Positions 46,920-56,019 of a stretch of DNA of 64,000 nt are shown piece by piece. The position numbers were made by a program, and so were the translations under genes. Source of the DNA: Pyrenochaeta sp. MPI-SDFR-AT-0127 (Eukaryota > Ascomycota > Dothideomycetes > Pleosporales > Cucurbitariaceae); the NCBI GenBank assembly GCA_020747015.1, contig JAGTJM010000028.1:186001-250000 (forward strand). The letters run 5' to 3'. The notes beneath the pieces were generated by a model. It saw only the letters and a program-made list of their open reading frames with translations. It made no database searches and was not told the DNA's origin. Position 1 is the stretch's first letter. Every line of letters starts with the position of its first letter.

Positions 46920-47447
46920 TTAGACATGCGCACCCGCACGTCCAGTGTGAGTAGTCCTTGCCGTTCTGCTCTTCCAAAAGACGATTCCGCCATAGACGGC
47001 GGTGAACAGCCAAAGTAGCAGATTCACCAGGAGGATCCAGACGGCGTTCTTCATGCGGATGATACCCTTGTTTCCCTCTGCGTTCTCTGGAATGTACATT
47101 TTTCCAAAGATGCCGAAAGCGATCAGGTAGCATAGCCATATGAACGCGTCGACGTAGAAGAAGAACCACGCCTTGATCAGCGGTAACATGAAGATTAGGG
47201 ACGTAACGGCGCCAATTGAGCCGCACACTACGGCCCACACCCATTTGGAGTCGACGTATTTGCCCGCTTTGCGCGCGTTGTTCAGGTCCACAGCATACAG
47301 GCCGATCACAGTAAGGCCCATGACGAACTGGAAGAGGCGCAGGAGGATGCGCAGGAAGCCGGTGACTGTGAAATGCGACCAAAAGGAGGTGCCCATGGTG
47401 GCCTTTTCGCCCTTCATCGATCTACGGGAAAGGAAGTTGAGTGCCAT
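46920..47447 (-). CDS. MARVEL-like four-pass membrane protein
   Basis: 175 aa. Four hydrophobic segments are visible at about residues 24-44 (GFLRILLRLFQFVMGLTVIG), 60-84 (VCGSIGAVTSLIFMLPLIKA), 83-105 (FFYVDAFIWLCYLIAFGIFG) and 124-146 (AVWILLVNLLLWLFTAVYGG). The layout, the FQFVMGLTVIGLYAVDL start and the RxGxxxHTGRA-like ending are typical of small fungal MARVEL-domain proteins, which act at the plasma membrane or in vesicle traffic; the exact role is unknown. The start was chosen at MALNFLSRRS because a 59-bp intron with GTACGT, CTAAC and CAG signals (47457..47515) sits in the leader and ends nine bases before this ATG; longer frames upstream would read through it. Confidence 0.82.
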   Translation of the reverse strand: MALNFLSRRSMKGEKATMGTSFWSHFTVTGFLRILLRLFQFVMGLTVIGLYAVDLNNARKAGKYVDSKWVWAVVCGSIGAVTSLIFMLPLIKAWFFFYVDAFIWLCYLIAFGIFGKMYIPENAEGNKGIIRMKNAVWILLVNLLLWLFTAVYGGIVFWKSRTARTTHTGRAGAHV

Positions 47448-47456
47448 TGTGAAGAG

Positions 47457-47515
47457 CTGGACGATCGTTAGTTGCATGTGCTGGATGATTAAAGTGGGGT
47501 GTAGTAGGCACGTAC
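47457..47515 (-). other. Probable 5'-UTR intron of the MARVEL-like gene
   Basis: On the minus strand: donor GTACGT, branch-like CTAAC 12 bases before the CAG acceptor, total 59 bp. Its acceptor is nine nucleotides before the ATG. It explains why the apparent frame upstream of the ATG is not coding. Confidence 0.6.
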
Positions 47516-48512
47516 TTTGGAAAAGCTTGTGGATTTGATAGGTGAGTGTTTCAGTCGGGCTTGTGGGGTCGAAGTCTCGCTTTATATCGTGAGATGAAGG
47601 GTTGAGAAGGTAGCAATAGCGCGGGCAAAGCACTTGAAACAAGGGTCGTTGAGCGCAGTATGCAGTCCTACACAATGCTGTTGTTTTTGCCGCGAAAAAC
47701 CAGAGCTATTGTGAAGTCAAGGGGCAGAGAAATTAATTAACACAAGTTCGTTGGGCGATGACGTCGATCGCGGGATGTGGCTGCTATCAGGGCTCCGATG
47801 CGCACGCGGATATTCCTCTTTAGCTCTTTCTGGACAGGGATCGACAAAGAAGGTACGAAGGGTTTGCAAGGCTTGAATGTCGCAAGATACGTGCGCTGCA
47901 CGGTGATTCAACAAGAAAAACGCAGAAGAGACTGTCAAAGTCTATGTGAAAGAGAAGGGGTGTGAAGGACCGCGGGCACAATGAGCCACAAAGCATCGTG
48001 AAGAAAGTGACTCTTATACACCACCACGGTACTGATTCACAGCACGGAGAGGAAGTGCTGGGGGGCCATGGGCCGTGATCTTTGGCGCTCGGTGGGCGTA
48101 TCGGTGACAGCCAAGGGACCCTGTTTTGCGACGCTGCGTCTTGCTTGGGTGACGTCGTTTGGCGCCTTGTTGGCGTTCACTTCCAGCTCAAGGGTCCGCG
48201 GCGGTGTGATTGGCTCACAGCCCACGAATCTTCCAGAGAGCGAAACGCGCTCGCGATGTTCTGGTACGTCTCCAAATCATGCTGGTCGTCAGAGCGGTCG
48301 ATTGGCGGCCGTTGCATGAGCTGCAGCCAGTCTTGCAGAGCGCGTCTGGATGGTCGGGACGTTATTCTAGGTATCACGGTGGGACAAATGGATGGAGACG
48401 AAAAGCTACACGCTTCAATAAGCGTGGTCAATGTTGAATTTGTTTCTATTTGTATTTTCGGCATGCTGTATGCCGCTGCTTCATAGTCCAGAGCCGGGCT
48501 CCCGAGCGCTTC
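47516..48512. other. Intergenic, no gene called
   Basis: 1.0 kb between two minus-strand genes: the MARVEL-like promoter and the glutathione transferase 3' UTR. An inverted CCAAT (GATTGGCTC) lies near 48207-48216. No frame here shows a family. Confidence 0.45.
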
Positions 48513-49374
48513 TCACGGAGAGGCGTACTTGTACCCATACTGCTCTTTAGCAGCCTTGATGTGCTCCTGGAGCTCACGCTCCTTCTGCGCAAACTCCTTA
48601 TCATCTTTCAGCTTCTGCAGGTACGAGTCATTGCCAAAGCCGCCCTTGGTTGGAAAGCTCAGGCCCTTTTGTACCGCCGGTCTGGCATAAACTCTCTCCC
48701 ACCACGCCTTCACGTTGGGGAAAGCGTCTAGGTCCACACCCGAGAAGCGCAGAATGTGAATCCATCCAAAACTTGCAATGTCAGCGATGCTGTATTTGTT
48801 GCCGACGAGGTAGTCGTTGTCCTTGAGCTGCTTATCAAGAATGCCCACGAGGCGTTCTGTTTCGCCAGTGTAGCGTTGCATGCCGTAGGGAATGAGCTCC
48901 TTTGTGAAGCGGTTGAAGTGGTTGGCCTGTCCCTGCATTGGGCCCAGGCCGCCGTGCTGCCAGGCAATCCATTGCTCTGCGCGGGAGACGTCAAGGGGAT
49001 CGCTGAAGCTAAATTTGTGCTCCGGGTCATAGTGACGGGTGAGGTAGGCCAGGATGGCTGTTGAGCGACCTCTGTTAGCTTCATGTTACCTCCCATGTCT
49101 GCATGCTAAACTTACCAAGACCCTCTTGAACGGCGAAGCCGCCTTGATTGTGATCTACAATAACGGGAATGCGACCATTGGGTCCTAGTTTGGTGAACCA
49201 AGGCTCCTTCTGAATGTTTTGGCCAATATTGATGCCTTGCCACGTAAACTCTGTGCCGTATGCCTCTTTTAATTCCTCCAGGATGATGTTAGCCTTCCAG
49301 CCATTCGGTGTGCCCCAAGTCAGTAGTTCAATGCCCTTGTTCGCCTTCAATCCGGTAGGTCGCTCGTCAGCCAT
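48513..49374 (-). CDS. Ure2-like glutathione S-transferase
   Basis: Exons (complement) 49116..49374 and 48513..49057; 267 aa. Glutathione transferase of the Ure2p/YfcG-type group, conjugating or reducing electrophiles with glutathione. N-terminal thioredoxin-like domain: LLTWGTPNGWKANIILEELK (the Asn in the NGWK turn is the usual catalytic-site residue of this group), GRIPVIVDH with the cis-Pro, and AVQEGLAILAYL with the glutathione-binding Glu-Gly, formed across the 58-bp intron. C-terminal helical domain: QWIAWQHGGLGPMQGQANHF, NDYLVGNKYSIADIASFGW (N-capping box), NVKAWWERVYARPAV. An in-frame ATG at 49512 would add a 46-residue Arg-rich, acid-poor lead; see findings. Without it the protein starts MADERPTGL and is cytosolic. 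Confidence 0.93.
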
Positions 49375-50508
49375 GTCGGGCAATATTCGTTGTAGCGGTC
49401 TGAAGACGTGAAAGTTTGCTTTGCGTATAAATCGTTGCCCTGGGGCTTGTCGTAAAGCTTGGGAGGGGAACCTTAGCTGTGAGGAGCAGGTGAGGGGACG
49501 CTGTAGTAACATGGAGGCTAGCTTGGATGCAGTAATGAGGGGTTATATGTAAAGGTTCCCTACACTCGGTGATACAAAGGTGCTTAGCAATCCATGACGT
49601 CCCCCGAATCCCCACGTTGATTCGTGCGAAAGCTGCCTACTCCACAACCCGAGCATGTTCGGTGTTGGTTATTGATTCGGAGAGCGAATAGCGTGTAGCT
49701 TTGAAATCCGTATGTATTCTAGAGCTACATTGACTGCATGGTGAGCAGCTGCAGGTGTAAGCCCCGGGATACCTGTCTCGGCGATTTGCGCACTGTCCAA
49801 CCTCGGCTCTGGCCGCGAGCTCACGGAGTGCGAGTTACCATCAAAGCAATCAATCATACATGGAGGTATTTGACGTTTGTTGTCACATATACTATGATGA
49901 ATAAAATATCACACGTTGGCTATGAGACGTCAAAGGTCAGTTCACCTATTTTGGTGTAGGTTGTAAGGACTGACGAGTTTCGGCAACTCCATGGTCACGG
50001 GTGTCACAAATTATGTGCTGTTCAGCTACGTTGAAATTAGAGTAAACAGCTAAATCAAGCGACAGAAAAGAACACCTCTTCTACGTTCAATCGCACCGAA
50101 CCCCAGCTGAGGCGTGGTAGACATCACTATTCACTGTAACGCTGGCAACTTGGACCATGTTCGTAAAGCGCAGTCACAAACAGAGGCACAGTCACAGACA
50201 CAGACACAGACACAGACACAGACACAGACACAGACACAGACACAGACACAGACACAGACACAGACACAGACAAATGGAAGCAGCAGAAAGCGTGTGGTGA
50301 TGAAGAAATTTATTGGTATCTCATGTCCATTATATCATGGTACTATCGTGAACTGGCGAGAGACACAGTGCTCATCGCCTAACCCATCCTCCAGTCGAGT
50401 GAAGTTGATCTAAGCCTGCTAGGTTGTTAATTCACTTGTCTAGACTACGCGTAGGCAGGTCTACATACCGATAGAAAGTCGAACCAGGGAGATCTAGTGC
50501 CCAGGCAC
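49375..50508. other. Intergenic region with a hexanucleotide microsatellite
   Basis: 1.13 kb between two minus-strand genes. Besides the CACAGA repeat, the first 138 bp form the possible N-terminal extension of the glutathione transferase. No other gene recognised. Confidence 0.5.
50193..50272. repeat. (CACAGA)n microsatellite, about 13 copies
   Basis: 80 bp of perfect hexamer, preceded by imperfect copies (CACAAACAGAGGCACAG). It lies in an intergenic stretch 236 bp downstream of the Grg1-like stop codon. A plus-strand frame reads through it as Gln-Thr repeats, but has no other coding sign. Confidence 0.97.
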
Positions 50509-50778
50509 TTAGATCGATCGCTTGTTGGCCTCAGCGGAGCCCTCGTGCTTGGACTGATCGATCTTGTCGCCAGCAGCACTGAGTGCGCCCGAGGCACGGT
50601 CAGTTAGGCTGTCCTTTCCGGGAACATTGCCCTTGGCCTGCTGCTTGTTGGCCTCCTTGGATGCCTCAGCGGTGTTGCCCTGGATGGACTCAGAGACGTA
50701 GTTGGCGGCGTTCTTGACCGAGTTGACGGCCTGGCCGACGATGCCCTCGTTGGGAGTGTTGGCGTTGGGAGCAGACAT
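50509..50778 (-). CDS. Grg1-like glucose-repressible stress protein
   Basis: Intronless, 89 aa, hydrophilic. The middle NAANYVSESIQGNTAEASKE and ANKQQAKGN, then LTDRASGALSAAGDKIDQSK and HEGSAEANK, match the repeated Ala/Lys/Glu-rich pattern of fungal Grg1/CCG-1 proteins (Pfam Grg1), small LEA-like proteins induced by glucose depletion, development and stress. No Cys or Trp, no signal peptide, no membrane segment. Length is slightly above the 71 aa of the Neurospora protein as I recall. A TATA box lies about 115 bp upstream. Such genes are usually very highly expressed. Start: first ATG, MSAPNANTPN. Confidence 0.85.
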   Translation of the reverse strand: MSAPNANTPNEGIVGQAVNSVKNAANYVSESIQGNTAEASKEANKQQAKGNVPGKDSLTDRASGALSAAGDKIDQSKHEGSAEANKRSI

Positions 50779-50910
50779 GTTGATAGGATTTGTTTGGTTG
50801 AGGTTGGTTTGAGTAAAGAAGTGGATTGATTGTAGGATCTGAAAGGCTTGTGTTGTGGATGAGAGACGGGAGAGGGTGCCGAGCGAGTACTTTATATGTT
50901 AGGGAGGGGG
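50779..50910 (-). promoter_or_regulatory. Core promoter of the Grg1-like gene
   Basis: On the minus strand a TATA box CATATAAAG lies at 50890..50898, about 115 bp before the ATG. Just upstream is CCCCCTCCCT (50901..50910), containing a CCCCT core like the stress-response element. A TATA box close to a stress-element core fits the inducible expression of this family. Confidence 0.6.
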
Positions 50911-53196
50911 CCGTAGAGGGCGTTGCCTAACGCGTCTGTTTGTGTTTGACGTCACCATGACGATGTTTGGGTGAAGGTGCGAGGCAGGTGAGAAAGGGGC
51001 GATGGGCCTGGAACAGCTCGCAAGCGCGAACGAGATCCACAGTAAATCACATGCTGCAAGCACACGCAAGGAACACGGTGGCACTACACACAATTCTGCT
51101 GGCGATCGTAGATTTCCATGGCAATCGCGTCATGCAGAGCATGTACAAGTTCCAAAATTCGATGCAGCTCTCCCCCCACTATGACCCCGCCGACGTCATA
51201 GCAAAAGTGCTGGGCATTATTCTACAGCACGCAAACGCTTTAACGCAAAGAAGCCGGTTCTACAAGTCACGCGTCGTGTTTCAGCCCGAATGTAGGCGTA
51301 TTCCGCAACAGCTGAATTCAATGGGCGTCGGTTTCGGAAGGTGAAAGCCCCCGGAGAGGAACGTCCGCAGCACGAGCTGTTTACGTGCCAACACAAAGAA
51401 ATGCCGCACCTTGCACCAATACAGAGAGACCAAAGACACTTTGTGAGCTCGCCATATGACGTCGTTTGCCTTTTGTATTGCCCAATCTATGCACGTAGCT
51501 GCTGCTGCTTGCTGACATGTGGGGTTGTGGAAGCTGATGGTAGTTGCTTCACGATCCTTTTTTTTCCTCACTCGAGTGAAGGGCGAACACGAGCACAGAC
51601 TCTGTGCTCAAGACTGCATGACGTACATGCAAACATCTGGCCATGTGAAGGCTTCCTTGTGCATGTCTGACACTTACCATCCTTCAATAGCCGCTCTGTT
51701 GTACGAGGCTAGCTGTTTCGTACTCTTTATAGAACAATGTCCATGACCTGCACCCCTATTTTGCCACCATACAGGGACAGCCTTAAAGCGAAACGATGCC
51801 CAACCGGCAAGGCTCCTAGCCAAGTCGTCACATCACCTTTCCTTGACTGTGACACGGTTAACAATTGTCTCCCGCGGGAACCAAGACTCTGGCTTGAGTT
51901 TCTGAAACAAATTTGACCCTTGGCCATTGTGCACCTCTGCGGACAACCACAGAGACAAGCATGTGGAATGAAGACAGTAGGTACCAAGTATGAGCACCTT
52001 TCGCCTCCTTCATCCATATCTTGAGCGTTGGATATTCTTCCACATAGATGTGTTGTGCGGCACTTGACGGTTCCCATCCTCCACAGCTCTAAGGCATCAA
52101 CACCATCGCTCGTCCTCTTATTGAGCGGGTTAGGCTCTGATATGTCAGATCTGCGCTTCCTATGAACGAGGATCCCATGACATACGGACTAGCAGACATG
52201 CCTCAGAAACGCTGAGAGCATGTTGGGTTCAACGTGCTCCCATTGTCCTTTGGCTCTACTGGTGCTCATGTTGATGCCGACGCCGCTTGAACGTTCATCC
52301 CGCCTTTTACCCGACCCGTCTGCGGCATTTGAGTTGCCTGGTAGCGAATGCGGGGTACATGATACTTTTGCGCACTTGAGCACACAAGCACAACATCCGT
52401 CCGTCGTTTTTCGGTCCCGGATTCGTTTTATCCTCGCGATTCTTCGCAGCCAAGAGAGCTTGGATCGTTATGCGAATCATTCGATTCCAGCGTGGATCTC
52501 AGATTAGTCCGCACTTTAGGCCGGACGCAGGGCCGATAACAATGAGATACCATGAGGGCGTAGGTGCAAGTCAATGTACGAATCGTACAAATTTACGGTG
52601 ATTGATATGGCGATTGTTCTGAGGGTTATTGGTCTTGAAAAGGGTCGCGTATATGAGCATTGGGCAGCAACATGAAAAGTTGGAAAATGTCGCACATGAA
52701 TGATGATTCGGTGGCTCTTTCCGTGTGTGGCTCGGGTGTCGTGTTTGAGTTTGCAGATGAATCGCACGGATCTTCGGGCGCGCGTTCCTGCGTTGATCAT
52801 TGACTCGTCAACGGTTGCTCCTCGGTCATGTCGAACGTCGCTCCATCGCAACACGCCCTCATGTCCTGTGTTGTCGAATTGGGCATCTTTGGTATGATGA
52901 TAGGGGTGCTTGGGTGACTTCAGTGGCTTTCCTAGTTAGCAATGGGAAATAGACAGGAAGGTAGCCACCATGGCTTGCAAAGTGGTGGGCCTGAGGCACA
53001 TCCGAATGAGCGCAGTTACGCACTGGTATACAATGAAGGAGATTAATTGCCGCAGTGAGCGGGTGGTCTAATATTTCTATAATGCCAAAGAATGTTGACG
53101 GAGAAATTGGAAAGAGCGTAATGGATGAGAAGATAGCAGTTCCTGGTCCAGCAGGCCCACTGCCTCTGGCGCGGCCGTCGTCGTAGGGTATCGTAA
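50911..53196. other. 2.3-kb gene-free stretch
   Basis: Between the Grg1-like promoter and the Rsr1 stop. All frames are at most 125 codons, overlap on opposite strands and have no family features. No repeat, transposon end, tRNA box or other element was recognised. The Grg1-like upstream control region probably extends into it. Confidence 0.5.
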
Positions 53197-54083
53197 CTAA
53201 AGGATGGTACATTTGGGGCGGTGCCGGGCACGCCTTTCTCGATTGCGTCCTGCTCTCGGTCTGCCACCAGGCCGTGGCGAGTCGGGTGGGACGTTTCGTC
53301 GCTCGTTTTGATCTTTACGAATGATTTGTCGGCAGAGGTCAACGAAGGCTTCGTCTACGTTTGCTCGTCTTCGTGCGCTAGCTTCAAAATACGGAATGTT
53401 CCACTCGCGGGATATGGCAAATGCGCGTGGGCGCGGTACGGCTCGATCTTCTTCCAAATCTGACTTGTTCCCGATGAGCACCATGGGCACATTGTCGTCG
53501 TCTTTGATCCGCCGTATCTGTTCGCGCAGCTCAGCGAGCTCGTAAAAAGACGATGCTGAAGTTATGCTGAAGACGAGAAGAAAGCCCTGGCCAGTCTTCA
53601 TGTACAGCTCCCTGCGTCTCGTGAGTTACAATAGTAGTCAGTCTAGCGAAAAAGATGTACCTCATAGCAGCTATGCAAGGTCAGCTAGGCTAAGCATGTG
53701 TATGGGGTTGACTGCTCACTGAATTGTTCTGTGCCTGCTGTATCCAAAATCTCCAACACAACATGACGGCCCTGAATGTGGTTAGTGGGCGTTTGTGCGA
53801 AAGTTGCTTGTGCAAACTCACGTCGACATCCAGGACCTTTCGATATGAATCTTCAATGGTAGGGTCGTAGCTCTCTATCCAGACATTTTGTACGAATTGC
53901 GCTGCGACTTGTCAGGTTGCCTGAAAACACAATGCATGTGTCAAATCTGTCGACGTACCCGTGAGGCAGCTCTTTCCGACTCCACCTGTTGCGCCACTGT
54001 GGTCAGCTGGTGATCTAGCTTCTCATCGCGTTTGCTAGCTTACCAGATCCGAGGACGACTATGTGATATTCTCGCTGCGACAT
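53197..54083 (-). CDS. RSR1: Ras-family small GTPase Rsr1/Krev-1 (Rap-like)
   Basis: Exons (complement) 54044..54083, 53959..53985, 53901..53822, 53771..53720, 53670..53661 (10-nt microexon), 53611..53197; 207 aa. In yeast Rsr1/Bud1 marks polarity and bud-site; filamentous homologs guide hyphal growth direction. G1 loop GSGGVGKS at 12-19 (across intron 1), effector region YDPTIEDSYRK, G3 DTAGTEQF, switch II TAMRELYMK built through the microexon, G4 GNKSDL, G5 EASARRR. C-terminal basic stretch (RPRAGRNRERRARHRPK) followed by the CAAX box CTIL; a terminal Leu favours geranylgeranylation. So it is plasma-membrane bound. DTAGTEQF and the CAAX fit Rap/Rsr1 better than Ras proper. Divergent from EMC1; a hairpin lies just upstream of the start. 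Confidence 0.93.
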
Positions 54084-56019
54084 GTTTTGGTGCCGCTCGG
54101 GTTCGTTGTGGGAGAGGCCAGAACAAAACTGGCTGAGAGTTGCTCCTCGCCTTCTGTGGCGGCGTATGCCACAGAAGGATGGGCGGCTCAAAATCGCCGT
54201 CCGCGTAGCCAAGCCCAAGCTATGGGTGTACCGAGAAAGAATATTACTCAAAGGCAGCTATCGTGCTGCAGACAGGTTGCGAATGCCTGTACTGGCGATT
54301 CAGAACACGGACGGTGCGCTTCGGGCTGCGCTACGAGCCAACCACACAGCTGCGGCCACTCGTCAGCCGTCTAAACTTGTCCCAAGCAGCACCCAATCAG
54401 TTTGAGAGGCCTCAGAAACATCAGTCAACGAGCCATTGGGGCAAATTGACCGGATCCAGGCACCCGAGCAGCACGTGGAAACTCACCTGTCAGATGCGGC
54501 GAGGTTGGGTGTGCTCGAAGAAATTTTTCCAGCGGTTATCGATAAGGGGGGACGACGACGAAACGGAGGACAATTTTGAAGGGGCAGTGGGAGCGACTGA
54601 AAAGGTACTTGAGGCGTGCGACTCAGCGGGCGAGGCAACGATTAATAGCTGTCAGAAACCCTGGACTTGGCAGGGCTCAGCAGTGAGTGTAGCGACATGC
54701 TGGACTCGTGCAATGCAGCAAGTGTGCTGGACGCCAGGACGACAAACGCTGGCATCCGTCCAGCCCGGGGTAACACAGTCCGTCTTCCGCGCGCAAACAC
54801 TACAATGCAGGTCGTCTAACTGCTACTGGGTTCAGGCTCAGGCCCTTGCGAAGGCGGTTGGCTAACCTTGAGAATGAGTCGGGCGACATCATCGACAGCG
54901 AGCATTAATCTGTGCGCCTGCGTGCAGTAGCCAAGTCGCGAAGCAGGCCACACCAGAGTGCCGGGACGGTCCCGGACCCCCATTCGTACCCATCCCATGG
55001 TAGCGTACCCCGAGCGAATCGAACAAGGGACACGCTATCATTAAGCCTCAGATCTGTAGTCATTGCAATAGGTGCTCGGCTGTTTCATGGGCCGCTGGTG
55101 TCTGATGTTTGACCGTCGTCTTATGCAAACATACTCGGCCGCCTCCCCCAGCAAAGTAGCACAGCATGGATGAGGCCGCGGTACCTGCACATGTGAGCTG
55201 GACAAGGAACAAGTGTTCGCAAGGCTGTGAGCCCCCAAGGAATCCTTGGTGGAACATGAACTACCAGTTAGCCTGTGGAGCCCACGAGGAGCCGCCGGCG
55301 GCAGATTCGACTCGTCGTCTTAGGCCCGGATCTAGCGACAAAGTGGTCCAGGCATGGGAAGCAACTATGGCGCCAGCATTGGACGACTCAGAGCCACTCA
55401 GAAGCTCCGAGGTGTCACCGGTGTTGATATATCACCTTTGCTTGCAGTGCTATTCCACGTGGGAGGGACAGGCACTGCGCTGCCATCACTCAATAGGCAT
55501 TGCTAAGGGGAACAATGTGTGCAGCCCATGCAGATAACGACCGTGAAAACGCCGATGATGCTAATGCACGCGGATTTTCTCTCTGCATGGGCTCGACTGC
55601 GTTCGGTAGCGAAACTGGCAATTGGTGTGGGATAAGGCTAGCTAAGAAGGCGTATGTCACCCCGTTGTCGACGTAATAATGCCCCGTCGGAAGCCTCCCG
55701 CTTCCCCACGGCCTGTCTGCTCTTCACGCCTGCTCAGAAGCTTCTACACTCGGACTTGGCGGAGTGCCGATAAGGTGTGTTTGGCTTCTTCGAGCAGCGC
55801 AATGGCATATCAGATTGCACAAGGGCGCCGGAGAGCGTGCCGTGCTCAGTTTTTTGGTGTGGCCTCGTATTCATTTGCTAGTGGCGCAGTGTCCAGTCAG
55901 CCAATCAGCATCCGGTCGCCGGAAAAACGTCGGCCCGCTGTTCTCGGCATCGAGCTCGAAGAAGTGCAAGCAGACATCGGAGCGGCATATTGTCAAGCAG
56001 TCCGCAATTCGTCAAAACA
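54084..56019. promoter_or_regulatory. 1.9-kb divergent region, Rsr1 / Emc1
   Basis: It holds both promoters. A CCAAT box lies at 55901..55905, 115 bp before the Emc1 ATG. No frame has family features; those of 100-200 codons near 54263 and 55166 overlap and are low-complexity. A palindromic hairpin is listed separately. Confidence 0.45.
54151..54179. other. Perfect 11-bp inverted repeat (hairpin)
   Basis: CCTTCTGTGGC and GCCACAGAAGG separated by seven bases. It lies 68 bp upstream of the Rsr1 ATG, in its promoter or 5' UTR. The arms are exact, giving an 11-bp stem. Confidence 0.75.

Noticed and set aside
50193..50272. Regular repeat considered as a CRISPR array or telomere-like tract
   Set aside because: It is a simple hexamer with no spacers, it does not match TTAGGG, and it lies inside a gene-rich region.
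54263..54865. 200-codon plus-strand frame upstream of Emc1
   Set aside because: Cys/Trp-rich composition without pattern, no upstream or downstream support, in a promoter region; likely chance.
55015..55040. GTTCGATTC on the minus strand resembling a tRNA T-loop
   Set aside because: Flanking bases do not form a T stem, and no anticodon or acceptor arm is present.
55990..56019. Ten-residue N-terminal extension of Emc1
   Set aside because: It begins at TTG; the ATG at 56020 starts exactly at a clean signal peptide.
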